Source: Pseudomonas sp. CHM02 (GTDB taxonomy: Bacteria; Pseudomonadota; Gammaproteobacteria; Pseudomonadales; Pseudomonadaceae). Taken from it: a stretch of 45,878 nucleotides of DNA. The number at the start of each line of letters is the position of its first letter. Position 1 is the stretch's first letter. Location: positions 1-45,878 of the forward strand of contig NZ_JFCA01000053.1 of the NCBI RefSeq assembly GCF_000612585.1, read 5' to 3'. The notes under the pieces were generated by a model. That model ran no database searches and had not been told where the DNA came from. It saw only the letters and a list, made by a program, of their open reading frames with translations. Of this stretch, positions 1 through 8,675 are shown piece after piece. A program made the position numbers and the translations under genes.

Positions 1-21
1 AAACACCGCGGCGTCTGGTCT

Positions 22-66
22 TAGGGCGGCTTCGCCACCCAGCGCGGGGCAAGCCCGCTCACTACA
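22..66. repeat. REP-type palindrome half (family A), cut by window edge
   Basis: The stretch reads as GGGCGGCTTCGCCACCC followed by GCGCGGGGCAAGCCCGCTCA. This is the right-hand arm of the same palindrome seen at 1826-1956 and 29813-29999. The left arm would lie outside the window. It sits directly upstream of the permease gene. Confidence 0.7.
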
Positions 67-104
67 CAAAGGCGCTTGCCTTAGACTTTTTTGGATGTTG
101 AGTA

Positions 105-1064
105 ATGAAACAGAAAAAAGCCCAATGGCCCTGGCACCTGCTCACCGTGGTCGTGCTGGTCGGCCTGGCCGGCGCCTTGTACTACGCCACTTCGCTGATG
201 TCCTACGAATGGCGCTGGAACCGCGTGCCGCAGTACTTCGCCTACCAGGCCGAAACCTCCCAGCGCGCCGCTGACATCTCCACGGTGGTGGAGTTGGTAC
301 GCAAGGGCGATCTGGCCGAAGTGACCCTGCGCAACGATGCAGGCGCTGAGCAAAAGCTGACCGTTGCCGACAACAGCCTGCAAGTGGCACGTGGTGACGA
401 CGTGGCCGAAGGCGACGTGGTCGGCGTGACCCGGCAGTGGGCGTTGGGGCCGCTGATGTGGGGCTTGTGGACCACGCTGTGGCTGTCGGTGGTGTCTGGC
501 ATCCTGGGCCTGGCGATCGGCCTTGCGACCGGCTTGTGCCGTTTGTCCAGCAACCCGACATTGCGGGATCTGTCGACGATCTACGTCGAACTGGTGCGCG
601 GTACGCCGCTATTGGTGCAGATCTTCATTTTCTATTTCTTTATCGGCACAGTGCTCAACCTGTCCCGTGAGTTCGCCGGGATCGCCGCGCTGTCGCTGTT
701 TACCGGCGCCTATGTGGCGGAAATCGTCCGCGCCGGCGTGCAGTCCATCACCCGTGGCCAGAACGAAGCCGCGCGGTCCCTGGGCCTGAGTGCCAGCCAG
801 TCGATGCGCCATGTGGTATTGCCGCAGGCGTTCAAGCGCGTGCTGCCGCCGCTGGCCGGGCAATTTATCAGCCTGGTGAAGGACACGTCCCTGGTGTCGG
901 TGATTGCGATTACCGAACTGCTCAAGAGCGGCCGCGAGGTGATCACCACCTCGTTCTCGCCGTTTGAAATCCTGTTCTGCGTGGCAGGCCTGTACCTGCT
1001 GATCAACCTGCCGCTGTCGAAAATGGCCAGCCGGCTTGAGCGGAGGCTCGCGCAAAGTGATTGA
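105..1064 (+). CDS. Polar amino-acid ABC transporter permease
   Basis: Inner-membrane permease of a polar amino-acid uptake ABC transporter (HisM/GlnP type), 319 aa. A first membrane segment at about residues 10-30 is followed by a soluble, probably periplasmic stretch to about residue 118. The usual permease core comes next, with the EAA loop (EAARSLGLSASQS, about residues 223-235) that docks onto the ATPase. The family is normally about 220-250 aa, so the insert after the first helix is extra. The ATG at 105 has only a weak ribosome site. The end overlaps the ATPase gene, so the two are translated together. The substrate-binding protein gene is presumably just upstream, outside the window. 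Synteny with the P. aeruginosa PA5074-PA5076 region is from memory; the substrate cannot be read from sequence. Confidence 0.9.
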   Translation: MKQKKAQWPWHLLTVVVLVGLAGALYYATSLMSYEWRWNRVPQYFAYQAETSQRAADISTVVELVRKGDLAEVTLRNDAGAEQKLTVADNSLQVARGDDVAEGDVVGVTRQWALGPLMWGLWTTLWLSVVSGILGLAIGLATGLCRLSSNPTLRDLSTIYVELVRGTPLLVQIFIFYFFIGTVLNLSREFAGIAALSLFTGAYVAEIVRAGVQSITRGQNEAARSLGLSASQSMRHVVLPQAFKRVLPPLAGQFISLVKDTSLVSVIAITELLKSGREVITTSFSPFEILFCVAGLYLLINLPLSKMASRLERRLAQSD

Positions 1065-1791
1065 AGTCCGCGATCTGGTAAAAGTCTTCGACACCCGTGG
1101 CCATGTGGTCCGCGCGGTGGACCAGGTCACCACCCAGGTGGCCAAGGGCGAAGTGTTGGTGGTGATCGGCCCGTCCGGCTCGGGCAAGTCGACGTTCCTG
1201 CGTTGCCTCAATGGCCTGGAAGCGTTCGATTCCGGCTCGGTGAGCATCGACGGTCTGCAACTGGCCGACCCCAAGACTGACGTGAACGCCTACCGTCGCG
1301 AAGTCGGCATGGTGTTCCAGCATTTCAACCTGTTCCCGCACATGACCGTGCTGGAAAACCTGTGCCTGGCGCAGAAAGTCGTGCGCAAGCGCGGCAAGAA
1401 GGAGCGTGAGGCCAAGGCCCTGGCGCTGCTGGAAAAGGTCGGCATTGCACAGAAGGCCAACGAGTTTCCCTCGCGGCTGTCCGGCGGCCAGCAGCAGCGG
1501 GTCGCGATTGCCCGGGCCCTGGCGATGGAGCCCAAGGTAATGCTCTTCGATGAGCCCACATCGGCGCTGGACCCGGAAATGGTCGGCGAAGTGCTGGACG
1601 TGATGAAGACCCTGGCCCTGGAAGGCATGACCATGGTCTGCGTCACCCACGAAATGGGCTTTGCCCGTGAAGTGGCGGACCGGGTGTTGTTCTTCGATCA
1701 CGGCAAATTGCTTGAAGATGCCGCCCCGGCTGAGTTTTTTGATGCGCCGAAAGACCCACGGGCTCAAGCGTTCCTGCGCCAGGTTCTCTAG
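1057..1791 (+). CDS. Polar amino-acid ABC transporter ATP-binding protein
   Basis: Cytoplasmic ATPase subunit partnering the preceding permease. It shows Walker A GPSGSGKST, the Q-loop QHFNLFPHM, signature LSGGQQQR, Walker B VMLFDEPTSALD and the H-loop VTHE, as in GlnQ/HisP (about 245 aa). I chose GTG 1057 (MIEVRDLVKVFD, 244 aa) because GGAGG lies 10 bases upstream at 1042-1046. An in-frame TTG at 1036 would add seven residues that precede the conserved start and would put that ribosome site inside the gene. The GTG start overlaps the permease stop by 8 bases. Function is secure; substrate is not. Confidence 0.93.
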   Translation: MIEVRDLVKVFDTRGHVVRAVDQVTTQVAKGEVLVVIGPSGSGKSTFLRCLNGLEAFDSGSVSIDGLQLADPKTDVNAYRREVGMVFQHFNLFPHMTVLENLCLAQKVVRKRGKKEREAKALALLEKVGIAQKANEFPSRLSGGQQQRVAIARALAMEPKVMLFDEPTSALDPEMVGEVLDVMKTLALEGMTMVCVTHEMGFAREVADRVLFFDHGKLLEDAAPAEFFDAPKDPRAQAFLRQVL

Positions 1792-1825
1792 GATCGCGCC
1801 TGCTTTATGCTGGCAAACTTGTTTT

Positions 1826-1956
1826 TGTGGTGAGCGAGCTTGCTCGCGCTGGGGCGCGTAGCGGCCCTGAAATCTGCCGCTGCAGGGTGCCTGAAAAAAC
1901 GCCGTGATCTTATTGGGCTGCTTCGCAGCCCGGCGCGAGCAAGCTCGCTCACCACA
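1826..1956. repeat. REP doublet (family A)
   Basis: Two REP elements face each other. TGTGGTGAGCGAGCTTGCTC at the left is mirrored by GAGCAAGCTCGCTCACCACA at the right, with an inner pair (GCGCTGGGGCGC / GGGCTGCTTCGCAGCCC). It fills the gap between the convergent ABC transporter and chemoreceptor genes, where it could form a long hairpin at both transcript ends. Confidence 0.85.
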
Positions 1957-1977
1957 GTTAAAAGCGCGATACAGGGC

Positions 1978-3884
1978 TCAAAGCCTGAACTTGCCGACCA
2001 ATGTCTGCAGGTCCAGGCTCAATGCGCTCAACTGAACACTCGCCGCCGCCGTCTCCTCGCTGGCGGCTGCTGTTTGCTCTGACACATCTCGCACTGTCAA
2101 CACGCTGCGATTGATCTCTTCGGCCACCGCGCTCTGCTGCTCGGCGGCGGCGGCAATCTGCGGGTTCATTTCCTGGATGACGGCGACCGTGCGGGCAATC
2201 GCCGCCAGTGCATCGCCAGCGTTGCGGGTCAGGCCGACGCTGCAGTCGGTGAGGGTGCGGCTGTTGTCCATGATATCCGCCACCTGCTGGGTGCCGGTGT
2301 TCAGGCCAAGGATCAGCCCTTCGATTTCTTCCGCCGACGCCTGGGTGCGCTGGGCCAGGCTGCGCACCTCGTCGGCCACCACGGCAAACCCTTCGCCGGC
2401 ATTGCCGGCGCGTGCGGCTTCGATGGCTGCGTTCAGCGCCAGCAGGTTGGTTTGTTGGGAGACCGACTTGATCACATCCAGCACGCTGCCGATCTTCTGG
2501 CTTTCCTGCTGCAGCGTCAGCATCGCCCGGCTGGACAGTGCCATTTCGTGTGCCAAATGTCCGATCTGCTCGATCGCCTGCGTCACCACCTTATCCCCTG
2601 CGCTGGCCTGCAGGTCGGCCTCGCTCGCTGCCCGCGAGGCGTGTTCGGCATGCCGTGCGACTTCTTGGACGGTGGCAAGCATTTCGTCATGGCGGTGGCG
2701 ACCTGATCGGTTTGGTCTTTCTGATGGGTGATGCCGGCCCGTGTTTGCTCGGTTACTGCGGACAATTGCCCGGCTGCACTGGCGATCTGCCGGGCGCTGT
2801 CATCAATGCCGCTGATCAAGCTGCGCAGGTTGCCGGTCATTTGCCCGATGCTGCGCTGTAACTGGCCCAGTTCATCTTGGCGGACGGCGTCGATGGTGTT
2901 GCTCAGATCGCCTTCGGCGATCCGATTGGCCGCCAGCAATACCTGGCGCAGCGGTACGACGATCTGCCTCGCGATCAACCAGGCGGCCAGGGTGCCCAGC
3001 AGCAGTGCGGCGACGGTGACATTCAGCAGCAGCGTACGCGCCAGGCTCGCTTCCCTGTTTCGCTTGGCGCTCTGGTCTTCGCTTAACTGGTCGCTTTCGT
3101 GGAGCAATTGGTCCAGTTGCTGCTCAAGTTGGGACTGCTGGGTTTCCGCACTGAGTTGAGCGTCCTTGAGGGCGGTCAGTTGGGTCCGGTAGTTCAGCAG
3201 GACTTTTTCCAGTGCGGCACCGTTGACGGGCAAGGCAGCGACGGTTTTCTGGGTACGGTCCAAGGCTTGGACCGCGGTATCGACGCTGTCGCTGTAGGCC
3301 TCCAAAGAGGCGGCTGCCCATGCCGGTGCCTGGGCACGATCTTCGGCTTGTTCCAAGGCTTGGCGCAGTTGCTCTATGGCGTCCAAGGCGTTCTCGTCGT
3401 CCTGGCTGGGCAGATTGCTGGCCAGTTCGACAAGCGCGTCGCTGACCTCCGTGGAGCTGCGTTTAAGCTGTGCACGGGCACTTTCACGGAGTTTGATCAG
3501 GCCGTCCACGCCGTTCAAGGCCGTTTTGAAGTTGGCCGCGAAGTCCCGGCTGTTCTGCAGTTGGCGTTGGTTGAGCGGGTCGCTAAAGCGCGGTACGAGC
3601 GCCGTCAGGCTGCGGTCGATCTTCTCCATGTGCGAGCCGATCCTCGCCAGGCTCTCCGGGTTGCCCAGGGTTCGATAAAGGATGCGATCAGCGCGCAACT
3701 CTTCGCCCACAACCGCCAGTTGCGAGAGAATCGTCAGTTTCTGTGAGCGATCGACCGACTGGTTCAAGGCTTGCCAGCCGGTTGACGCGATGATCAGGCT
3801 GAGGCTCAGCACCAGGCCAAAGCCCAGGGCAAGTTTGAGCGGGATGTTGGTGTTTTCCAGCAGGCGGGTCAGTGGACGAAACAT
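1978..3884 (-). pseudogene. Methyl-accepting chemotaxis protein, frameshifted
   Basis: Chemoreceptor split by a single missing base. The first part begins at ATG 3884 (MFRPLTRLLENTNIPLK), 6 bases after GGAGG (3891-3895), matching the start of the neighbouring receptor. It has TM1 at about residues 16-38, a roughly 245-residue periplasmic helical domain (length fits HBM sensors), TM2, HAMP and the first part of the signalling domain. At about 2685-2690 the codons for ATAM-NEM, intact in the neighbour, read ATGACGAAATG instead of ATGAACGAAATG. The frame shifts and stops at 2583. The remaining signalling domain, including QQTNLLALNAAIEAARAG and the C-terminus, continues in the other frame to 1978. 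No ribosome site precedes the internal ATG at 2682, so a separate downstream protein is unlikely. A sequencing error is the main alternative. Confidence 0.85.
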
Positions 3885-4025
3885 GGTGAACCTCCAACGA
3901 ATCAAAGATAGCGTTTCGAGATTCCGGCTGACACGAGTCAGGGGGAGTTGAAACGCTACTTTTTTTCGGCACCGTGCAAGTCGGCTCACGACCTGAAAAG
4001 CGCGTAGGAAATTTCACAAATTGTC

Positions 4026-4050
4026 GGTGGCGGCCGTGATGGCCGCCACG
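4026..4050 (-). terminator. Possible terminator after the intact chemoreceptor gene
   Basis: A perfect 9-bp inverted repeat, GTGGCGGCC / GGCCGCCAC with a 5-base loop (4027-4049), begins 8 bases past the minus-strand stop. The following minus-strand bases are only mildly T-rich (ACAATTTG), so termination strength is uncertain. Confidence 0.45.
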
Positions 4051-4056
4051 CGTGGA

Positions 4057-5973
4057 TCAGACTTTGAAGCGGCCGACCAGGGTTTGCAGGTAAATCCCCA
4101 GGCGCGCCAGTTCGGCGCTGGAGGTGGCAGTCTCTTCGCTGGCGGCCGAGGTCTGTTCGGAAACATCACGCACATTCAACACGCTGCGGTTGATCTCCTC
4201 GGCCACCGCGCTTTGTTGCTCGGCGGCGGTGGCGATCTGCGAGTTCATTGCCTGGATGGTCGAGACCGTGCGGGTGATGCTCGCCAAGGCGCTGCCGGCG
4301 CGGCGGGTCAGTTCGACGCTGCTGTCGGTCAGGCCACGGCTGTTGTCCATGATGGTCGCGACCTGCTGCGTGCCGCTTTGCAGGCCGACGATCAGCTCTT
4401 CGATCTCTTCCGTGGATTTCTGAGTGCGTTGAGCCAGGCTGCGCACCTCGTCGGCCACCACCGCGAAGCCACGTCCGGCTTCACCGGCACGCGCGGCTTC
4501 AATCGCGGCGTTGAGGGCCAGCAGGTTGGTTTGCTGGGCCACGGACTTGATCACGTCGAGCACACTGCCGATCTTGTCGCTTTCGCGCTTCAGATCGCCC
4601 ATGGCGACGGTGGAGTTGCCCACTTCGGTGGCCAGGCGTTCGATCTGCGCGATAGCTTCGCCGACCACCTTGTCGCCTTCACGGGCCTGCTGGTCAGCGG
4701 CCACGGCGGCTTCGGAGGCTTCCTCGGCGTTGCGCGCCACTTCCTGCACGGTAGCGGCCATTTCGTTCATGGCGGTGGCGACCTGGTCGGTCTCGACTTT
4801 CTGGCTGTTGACCCCGGCGCTGGTCTGTTCGGTCACGGCCGACAGTTGCTCGGCGGCGCTGGCGATCTGGGTGACGCCGTCGGTGATGCCACCGATCAGC
4901 TCACGCAGGCCAACGGTCATGCTTTGCATGGCACGCTGCAACTGGCCCAGCTCATCCTGGCGCAGGGAGGTCAGGTTGTGGCTCAGGTCGCCAGAGGCCA
5001 CGCGTTCGGCCACTTGGAGCGTCTGGTTCAGCGGGATGATGATCTGGCGGGTGATGGCCCAGGCGGCGACCAGGCCAAAGATCAGCGCCAGTACCGTGGC
5101 CAGCAGCAGGAAATTCTTGGCTTGCGCGGCATCGGTGTCGCGCACCACGGTTTGGGAAACCGTGAGTTTTTCACTGTGACCGAGCAGGATATCGCCCTCG
5201 GCGATCATGCTCTTCAGGGCTGCCGCACTGGCGACCTGGGAGTCGCGATACTGGCTGACCGCCGCGCGATAGGCCTGCAGCGACACGCTGGCCTCTTGCA
5301 GGTTGGCCTGGTACTGCGCCGGCAGTTGCCCTTCGAGTTCGGTGATTTTTTTCAGGGCGTTGTCGATGGCATCCAGGGCCGGTTGCTCGGCCTCGACTTT
5401 GCCGCTGTAGGTGTAGCCGCGTACCTGGAAGCGCGATTGCTGGATCAGCTTGCTCAGGTCGACCACGCTGTTGAACTGCGTGACGCTGTCGCCTTGCAGC
5501 AGGGATTTCTCGACTTCATTGATCTTGGCCACGGCGTTGTCGGCGGTGTCGCCGAGCTTGCTGCGGGCACCTTCGCGCTTGAGCCCGGCCTGGACCATGG
5601 CGCCGAAGGCCTTTTTGTAATTGTTCAAGGCGTCCTGCTGTTGTTCCACCAGAGCCTTGTCGGCGGGCTGCTCGATCAGCTCAGCGGCTTTTTTCAGGCC
5701 ACTGTCCAGCTGCGAGAGCAGGCCGTTGACCGCGTCGGTGCCTTGTTCGCCGCGGCGCATTTCGAAGTCCAGGCGCGCCAGGCGCAGGTCTTTGGTCAGC
5801 CCGTTGAGGCTGGAGATAAAGCCCAGCTTGTCGCCCCGACTGATCACATCGCCCAGGCCGGTCCAGCCGGTGAACGTGATCATTAATGTCAGCAGCAATA
5901 CCAGGCCGAAGCCCACGCCGAGTTTGGTTTTGACGCTGACATTTCCCAGCTTTTCGGCTAACCAACGATACAT
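4057..5973 (-). CDS. Methyl-accepting chemotaxis protein, HBM-type sensor
   Basis: Transmembrane chemoreceptor, 638 aa. TM1 lies at about residues 17-37, then a helical periplasmic domain of about 245 residues, TM2 at about 288-308, HAMP, and a long cytoplasmic coiled coil with the hairpin tip QQTNLLALNAAIEAARAGEAGRG that contacts CheA/CheW. The sensor length fits the helical bimodular (HBM) class, which in Pseudomonas binds organic acids. ATG 5973 was chosen because GGGGAG sits 8 bases upstream; a start at 6012 would add 13 residues before the conserved MYRWLAEK. Its place beside rsmE and tatC matches, from memory, P. aeruginosa PA5072 (McpK, 2-oxoglutarate receptor). That ligand is a guess for this strain. 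It is a tandem paralogue of the frameshifted receptor. Confidence 0.92.
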   Translation of the reverse strand: MYRWLAEKLGNVSVKTKLGVGFGLVLLLTLMITFTGWTGLGDVISRGDKLGFISSLNGLTKDLRLARLDFEMRRGEQGTDAVNGLLSQLDSGLKKAAELIEQPADKALVEQQQDALNNYKKAFGAMVQAGLKREGARSKLGDTADNAVAKINEVEKSLLQGDSVTQFNSVVDLSKLIQQSRFQVRGYTYSGKVEAEQPALDAIDNALKKITELEGQLPAQYQANLQEASVSLQAYRAAVSQYRDSQVASAAALKSMIAEGDILLGHSEKLTVSQTVVRDTDAAQAKNFLLLATVLALIFGLVAAWAITRQIIIPLNQTLQVAERVASGDLSHNLTSLRQDELGQLQRAMQSMTVGLRELIGGITDGVTQIASAAEQLSAVTEQTSAGVNSQKVETDQVATAMNEMAATVQEVARNAEEASEAAVAADQQAREGDKVVGEAIAQIERLATEVGNSTVAMGDLKRESDKIGSVLDVIKSVAQQTNLLALNAAIEAARAGEAGRGFAVVADEVRSLAQRTQKSTEEIEELIVGLQSGTQQVATIMDNSRGLTDSSVELTRRAGSALASITRTVSTIQAMNSQIATAAEQQSAVAEEINRSVLNVRDVSEQTSAASEETATSSAELARLGIYLQTLVGRFKV

Positions 5974-6072
5974 GCTGCGGACTCCCCTGGAACAAGGCTT
6001 GGACTTATTCAAAGGTTATCGGCAGCGTAGGTGAGTTCTGTAGGAACAAGGTCGAATGTCGGAGAGGGTTTG

Positions 6073-6102
6073 TGTGGTGAGCGGGCAAGCCGGCTCACCA
6101 CA
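6073..6102. repeat. Single short REP palindrome (family A)
   Basis: TGTGGTGAGC and GCTCACCACA form a compact palindrome with a 10-base centre. It lies between the chemoreceptor promoter region and the end of rsmE, and may act as the 3' hairpin of the rsmE-end transcript. Confidence 0.7.
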
Positions 6103-6131
6103 AAAAGCCCATCCATCCGGAGTAAGCGGGG

Positions 6132-6839
6132 TTAGAACAGGCGCGCGAGCAGGGCGGTGACGGCGGTCTCGACGCGCAGGATGCGGGCGCCGAGCTGCAC
6201 GGGCTGTAATCCGGCCTTGGCCAGCAGGTCGACTTCGTAGGGGATCCAGCCACCCTCCGGGCCGATCGCCAGCGTTACCGGCTCATCCAGCCCACGCGGA
6301 CACGCGGGGTAGTCGCCAGGATGGCCGATCAGACCCAGGGTGCCTGCAGCCAGTGTCGGCAGGCGGTCTTCGACGAACGGCTTGAAGCGCTTTTCGATAA
6401 CGATCTCGGGCAGAACCGTGTCCCGCGCTTGCTCCAGGCCGAGGATCAATTGCTCGCGAATTGCCTCGGGCTCCAGGAATGGGGTTTGCCAGAAGCTCTT
6501 CTCGACCCGGTAGCTGTTGACCAGCACCACCTTGGGCACACCCATGGCCGCTACGGTCTGCAGCACCCGGCGCAGCATTTTCGGTCGCGGCAGGGCCAGC
6601 AGCAGGGTCAGCGGCAGTTTGGCCGGCGGGGGCTGGTCGAAGCTCACTTGCAACTCGGCTTCGCGGGCTTCCAGGCGCACCAGTTGTGCATTGCCCATCA
6701 ACCCGCCAATACGGCCGACGCGCAGGCTGTCGCCGACGGCGGCGCGATGGACTTCCTGCATGTGCACCAGGCGCCGGTCACGCAGCACCACGCGGTCGGC
6801 CGCGATGAAGTCGGCTTCTTCCAGCAGCAGCAGGTTCAC
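6132..6839 (-). CDS. rsmE: 16S rRNA m3U1498 methyltransferase RsmE
   Basis: Methylates N3 of U1498 in 16S rRNA in assembled 30S subunits, using S-adenosylmethionine. The 235-aa length is typical. An N-terminal PUA-like barrel (about residues 1-70) is followed by a SPOUT methyltransferase fold. The knotted SAM site is visible as IGPEGGW (about residue 193) and LGARILRVETA near the end. The start is GTG 6839, which overlaps the tatC stop as GTGA, so translation is probably coupled. It is the last gene of the ubi-his-tat run on this strand; the downstream gap holds only a REP hairpin. Confidence 0.95.
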   Translation of the reverse strand: MNLLLLEEADFIAADRVVLRDRRLVHMQEVHRAAVGDSLRVGRIGGLMGNAQLVRLEAREAELQVSFDQPPPAKLPLTLLLALPRPKMLRRVLQTVAAMGVPKVVLVNSYRVEKSFWQTPFLEPEAIREQLILGLEQARDTVLPEIVIEKRFKPFVEDRLPTLAAGTLGLIGHPGDYPACPRGLDEPVTLAIGPEGGWIPYEVDLLAKAGLQPVQLGARILRVETAVTALLARLF

Positions 6840-7624
6840 GGCTGGGTCGCTGGCGGCTGGTCGTCGTCGCGCTGGTCATCCGGGTGTTCGCCGCGCTTGC
6901 TGATCAAGCCGCTGAACAGGATGCCGATCTCGAACAGCATCCACATCGGCACGGCCAGCAGGGTCTGGGAGAAGATGTCCGGCGGCGTGAGGATCATGCC
7001 GACCACAAAGCAGCCGATGATCACGTACGGGCGGATTTTCTTCAGGTACTTCACGTCGACCACGCCGATCCATACCAGCAGCACCACGGCCACGGGGATT
7101 TCGAAGGCCACGCCAAAGGCGAAGAACAGCGTCATCACGAAGTCGAGGTAGCTGGTGATGTCCGTCATCATTTCCACGCCGGCCGGGGTGGCGGCAGCGA
7201 AGAACTTGAAGATCAGCGGGAACACCAGGAAGTAGGCGAACGCCATGCCGGTGTAGAACAGCAGGATGCTCGACACCAGCAGCGGCACGGCGATGCGCTT
7301 CTCATGCTTGTACAGGCCCGGTGCGATGAAGCCCCAGATCTGATGCAGGATCACCGGGATCGCCAGGAACAGCGAGACCATCATCGTCAGCTTCAACGGC
7401 GTGAGGAACGGCGATGATACATCGGTGGCGATCATCGTCGCGCCCGCTGGCAGGTACTGGCGCAGTGGTGTCGAGACGAAGGTGTAGATCTGCTGGGTAA
7501 AAGCGAACAACCCGGCAAAGATGATGAAGATGGCCGCTACGCAACGCAGCAGGCGGGTACGCAACTCGGTGAGGTGCGAGACCAGCGGCATATGCTGGTC
7601 GTTTTCCGGTTTATCAGCGCTCAT
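6836..7624 (-). CDS. tatC: Sec-independent protein translocase TatC
   Basis: Core receptor of the twin-arginine translocase in the inner membrane; with TatB it binds RR signal peptides. Length is 262 aa. The N-terminal cytoplasmic motif SHLTELRTRLLR and the GLYKHEKR loop are the family's signal-peptide contacts, and six hydrophobic segments can be traced. The C-terminal tail is charged (KRGEHPDDQRDDDQ). It overlaps both neighbours by four bases (ATGA with tatB, GTGA with rsmE). Confidence 0.97.
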   Translation of the reverse strand: MSADKPENDQHMPLVSHLTELRTRLLRCVAAIFIIFAGLFAFTQQIYTFVSTPLRQYLPAGATMIATDVSSPFLTPLKLTMMVSLFLAIPVILHQIWGFIAPGLYKHEKRIAVPLLVSSILLFYTGMAFAYFLVFPLIFKFFAAATPAGVEMMTDITSYLDFVMTLFFAFGVAFEIPVAVVLLVWIGVVDVKYLKKIRPYVIIGCFVVGMILTPPDIFSQTLLAVPMWMLFEIGILFSGLISKRGEHPDDQRDDDQPPATQP

Positions 7625-8025
7625 GGGGCTCGCGGCGGCAATGTAGGGTCATGGGGCGCGGGCGACGCGGCAGGCGTCGGCGCAGGCTCGGTTGGCGCGG
7701 TCGGTGCCACGGGGGCGGCTTCAGTCGCAGGCGCGATGCTGTTTTCGGCCACAGGCTCCACCGGCTTGGCGGGCTCCTGCACCGGTGACAGGATCTTCCG
7801 TGCTTCCTGTTCCAACGACAGAATGTGTTCGTTGTGCAGTTGGCGGCGGATTTCGTCGGCGCCGATTTCCCGTTCAACTTCCTGTTTGATGGCGTTGAAA
7901 CTGCGTTTCAGGCGCCCGATCCACAGGCCTGCCGTGCGTGCGGCACCCGGCAGGCGTTCCGGCCCCAGTACCAGCAAGGCGACGAGGCCGACGAGGAGCA
8001 GTTCAGAGAAGCTGATACCAAACAT
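7621..8025 (-). CDS. tatB: Sec-independent protein translocase TatB
   Basis: Single-pass subunit forming the receptor complex with TatC, 134 aa. The N-terminal helix starts MFGISFSELLLVG with the conserved Glu8, then the LGPERLP hinge and an amphipathic helix. The C-terminal third is a variable Ala/Pro-rich tail. It is distinguished from TatA by Glu8, the hinge proline motif and the long coiled region. It starts 10 bases after the tatA stop and overlaps tatC. Confidence 0.95.
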   Translation of the reverse strand: MFGISFSELLLVGLVALLVLGPERLPGAARTAGLWIGRLKRSFNAIKQEVEREIGADEIRRQLHNEHILSLEQEARKILSPVQEPAKPVEPVAENSIAPATEAAPVAPTAPTEPAPTPAASPAPHDPTLPPRAP

Positions 8026-8035
8026 TAGTCAGTGC

Positions 8036-8314
8036 TCACGAGTCTTTGCGGGTCGGCTCTTCGACTTTCTCAGCCTGTACGTCGAAGGTGCGACGCTCGG
8101 TGATTGGCTGGGTGGCCTGTGGGTGCACAGGCTGCGCCGGCGGCACAGGGTTGGCAGCCGGGTCGGCGGGTTTTTCGTCGTCGTTCATGGCCTTGCGGAA
8201 GCCCTTGATCGACTCGCCCACGTCAGTGCCCAGGTTCTTGAGTTTCTTGGTGCCGAACACCAGTACCACCACCACCAGAATGACGATCCAGTGTTTCCAG
8301 TCAAAAATGCCCAT
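8036..8314 (-). CDS. tatA: Sec-independent protein translocase TatA
   Basis: Pore-forming subunit of the Tat system, 92 aa. It has the short N-terminal membrane helix (WIVILVVVVLVFGTKKLKNLG), the FGTKKL hinge and the amphipathic helix GESIKGFRKAMNDDE, then a Pro-rich acidic tail. AGAGGA lies about 8 bases before ATG 8314. It lies directly upstream of tatB and 26 bases after hisE. Confidence 0.95.
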   Translation of the reverse strand: MGIFDWKHWIVILVVVVLVFGTKKLKNLGTDVGESIKGFRKAMNDDEKPADPAANPVPPAQPVHPQATQPITERRTFDVQAEKVEEPTRKDS

Positions 8315-8340
8315 GCTGCAAATCCTCTAGTCTTAGTTAT

Positions 8341-8673
8341 TCAGGCGGACGGGCGCGAGGCCTTTTCGGCATGCCCGGACAAGCCGAAGCGACGGTCCAG
8401 TTCATCCAGCACTGCCTGCGGATGCTGCCCCAGTTGGGCGAGCATGACCAGGCTGTGGAACCATAGGTCGGCGGTTTCGTAGATCACATCGCTGCAGTCG
8501 CCGCTGATTTGCGCGTCCTTGGCGGCGATGATGGTCTCGACGGATTCTTCGCCGAGTTTCTCCAGGATCTTGTTCAGGCCCTTGTGGTACAGGCTGGCGA
8601 CATAGGAGCTGTCGGCATCCGCGCCTTTGCGGTCTTCCAGCACCTGGGCCACACGGTTCAGGGTATCGCTCAT
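8341..8673 (-). CDS. hisE: Phosphoribosyl-ATP pyrophosphatase HisE
   Basis: Second step of histidine synthesis: hydrolyses phosphoribosyl-ATP to phosphoribosyl-AMP and pyrophosphate. The 110-aa product is a stand-alone HisE (fused to HisI in enterics). The all-alpha MazG-like fold shows the metal-binding pattern GEESVETIIAAK and the later SDVIYETADLWFH. ATG 8673 gives the conserved MSDTLNRVAQVLEDRK start; a longer in-frame opening upstream reads through hisI in another frame and is not real. It begins only two bases after the hisI stop. Confidence 0.95.
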   Translation of the reverse strand: MSDTLNRVAQVLEDRKGADADSSYVASLYHKGLNKILEKLGEESVETIIAAKDAQISGDCSDVIYETADLWFHSLVMLAQLGQHPQAVLDELDRRFGLSGHAEKASRPSA

Positions 8674-8675
8674 GT

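Noticed and set aside
2583..2682. Overlap of the two chemoreceptor fragments as two separate genes
   Set aside because: The overlapping tail of the first part is out-of-frame sequence and the second part has no ribosome site; the intact paralogue shows they are one gene.
4021..5886. Plus-strand open frame (621 codons) opposite the chemoreceptor
   Set aside because: Antisense shadow of an intact receptor with all its conserved segments.
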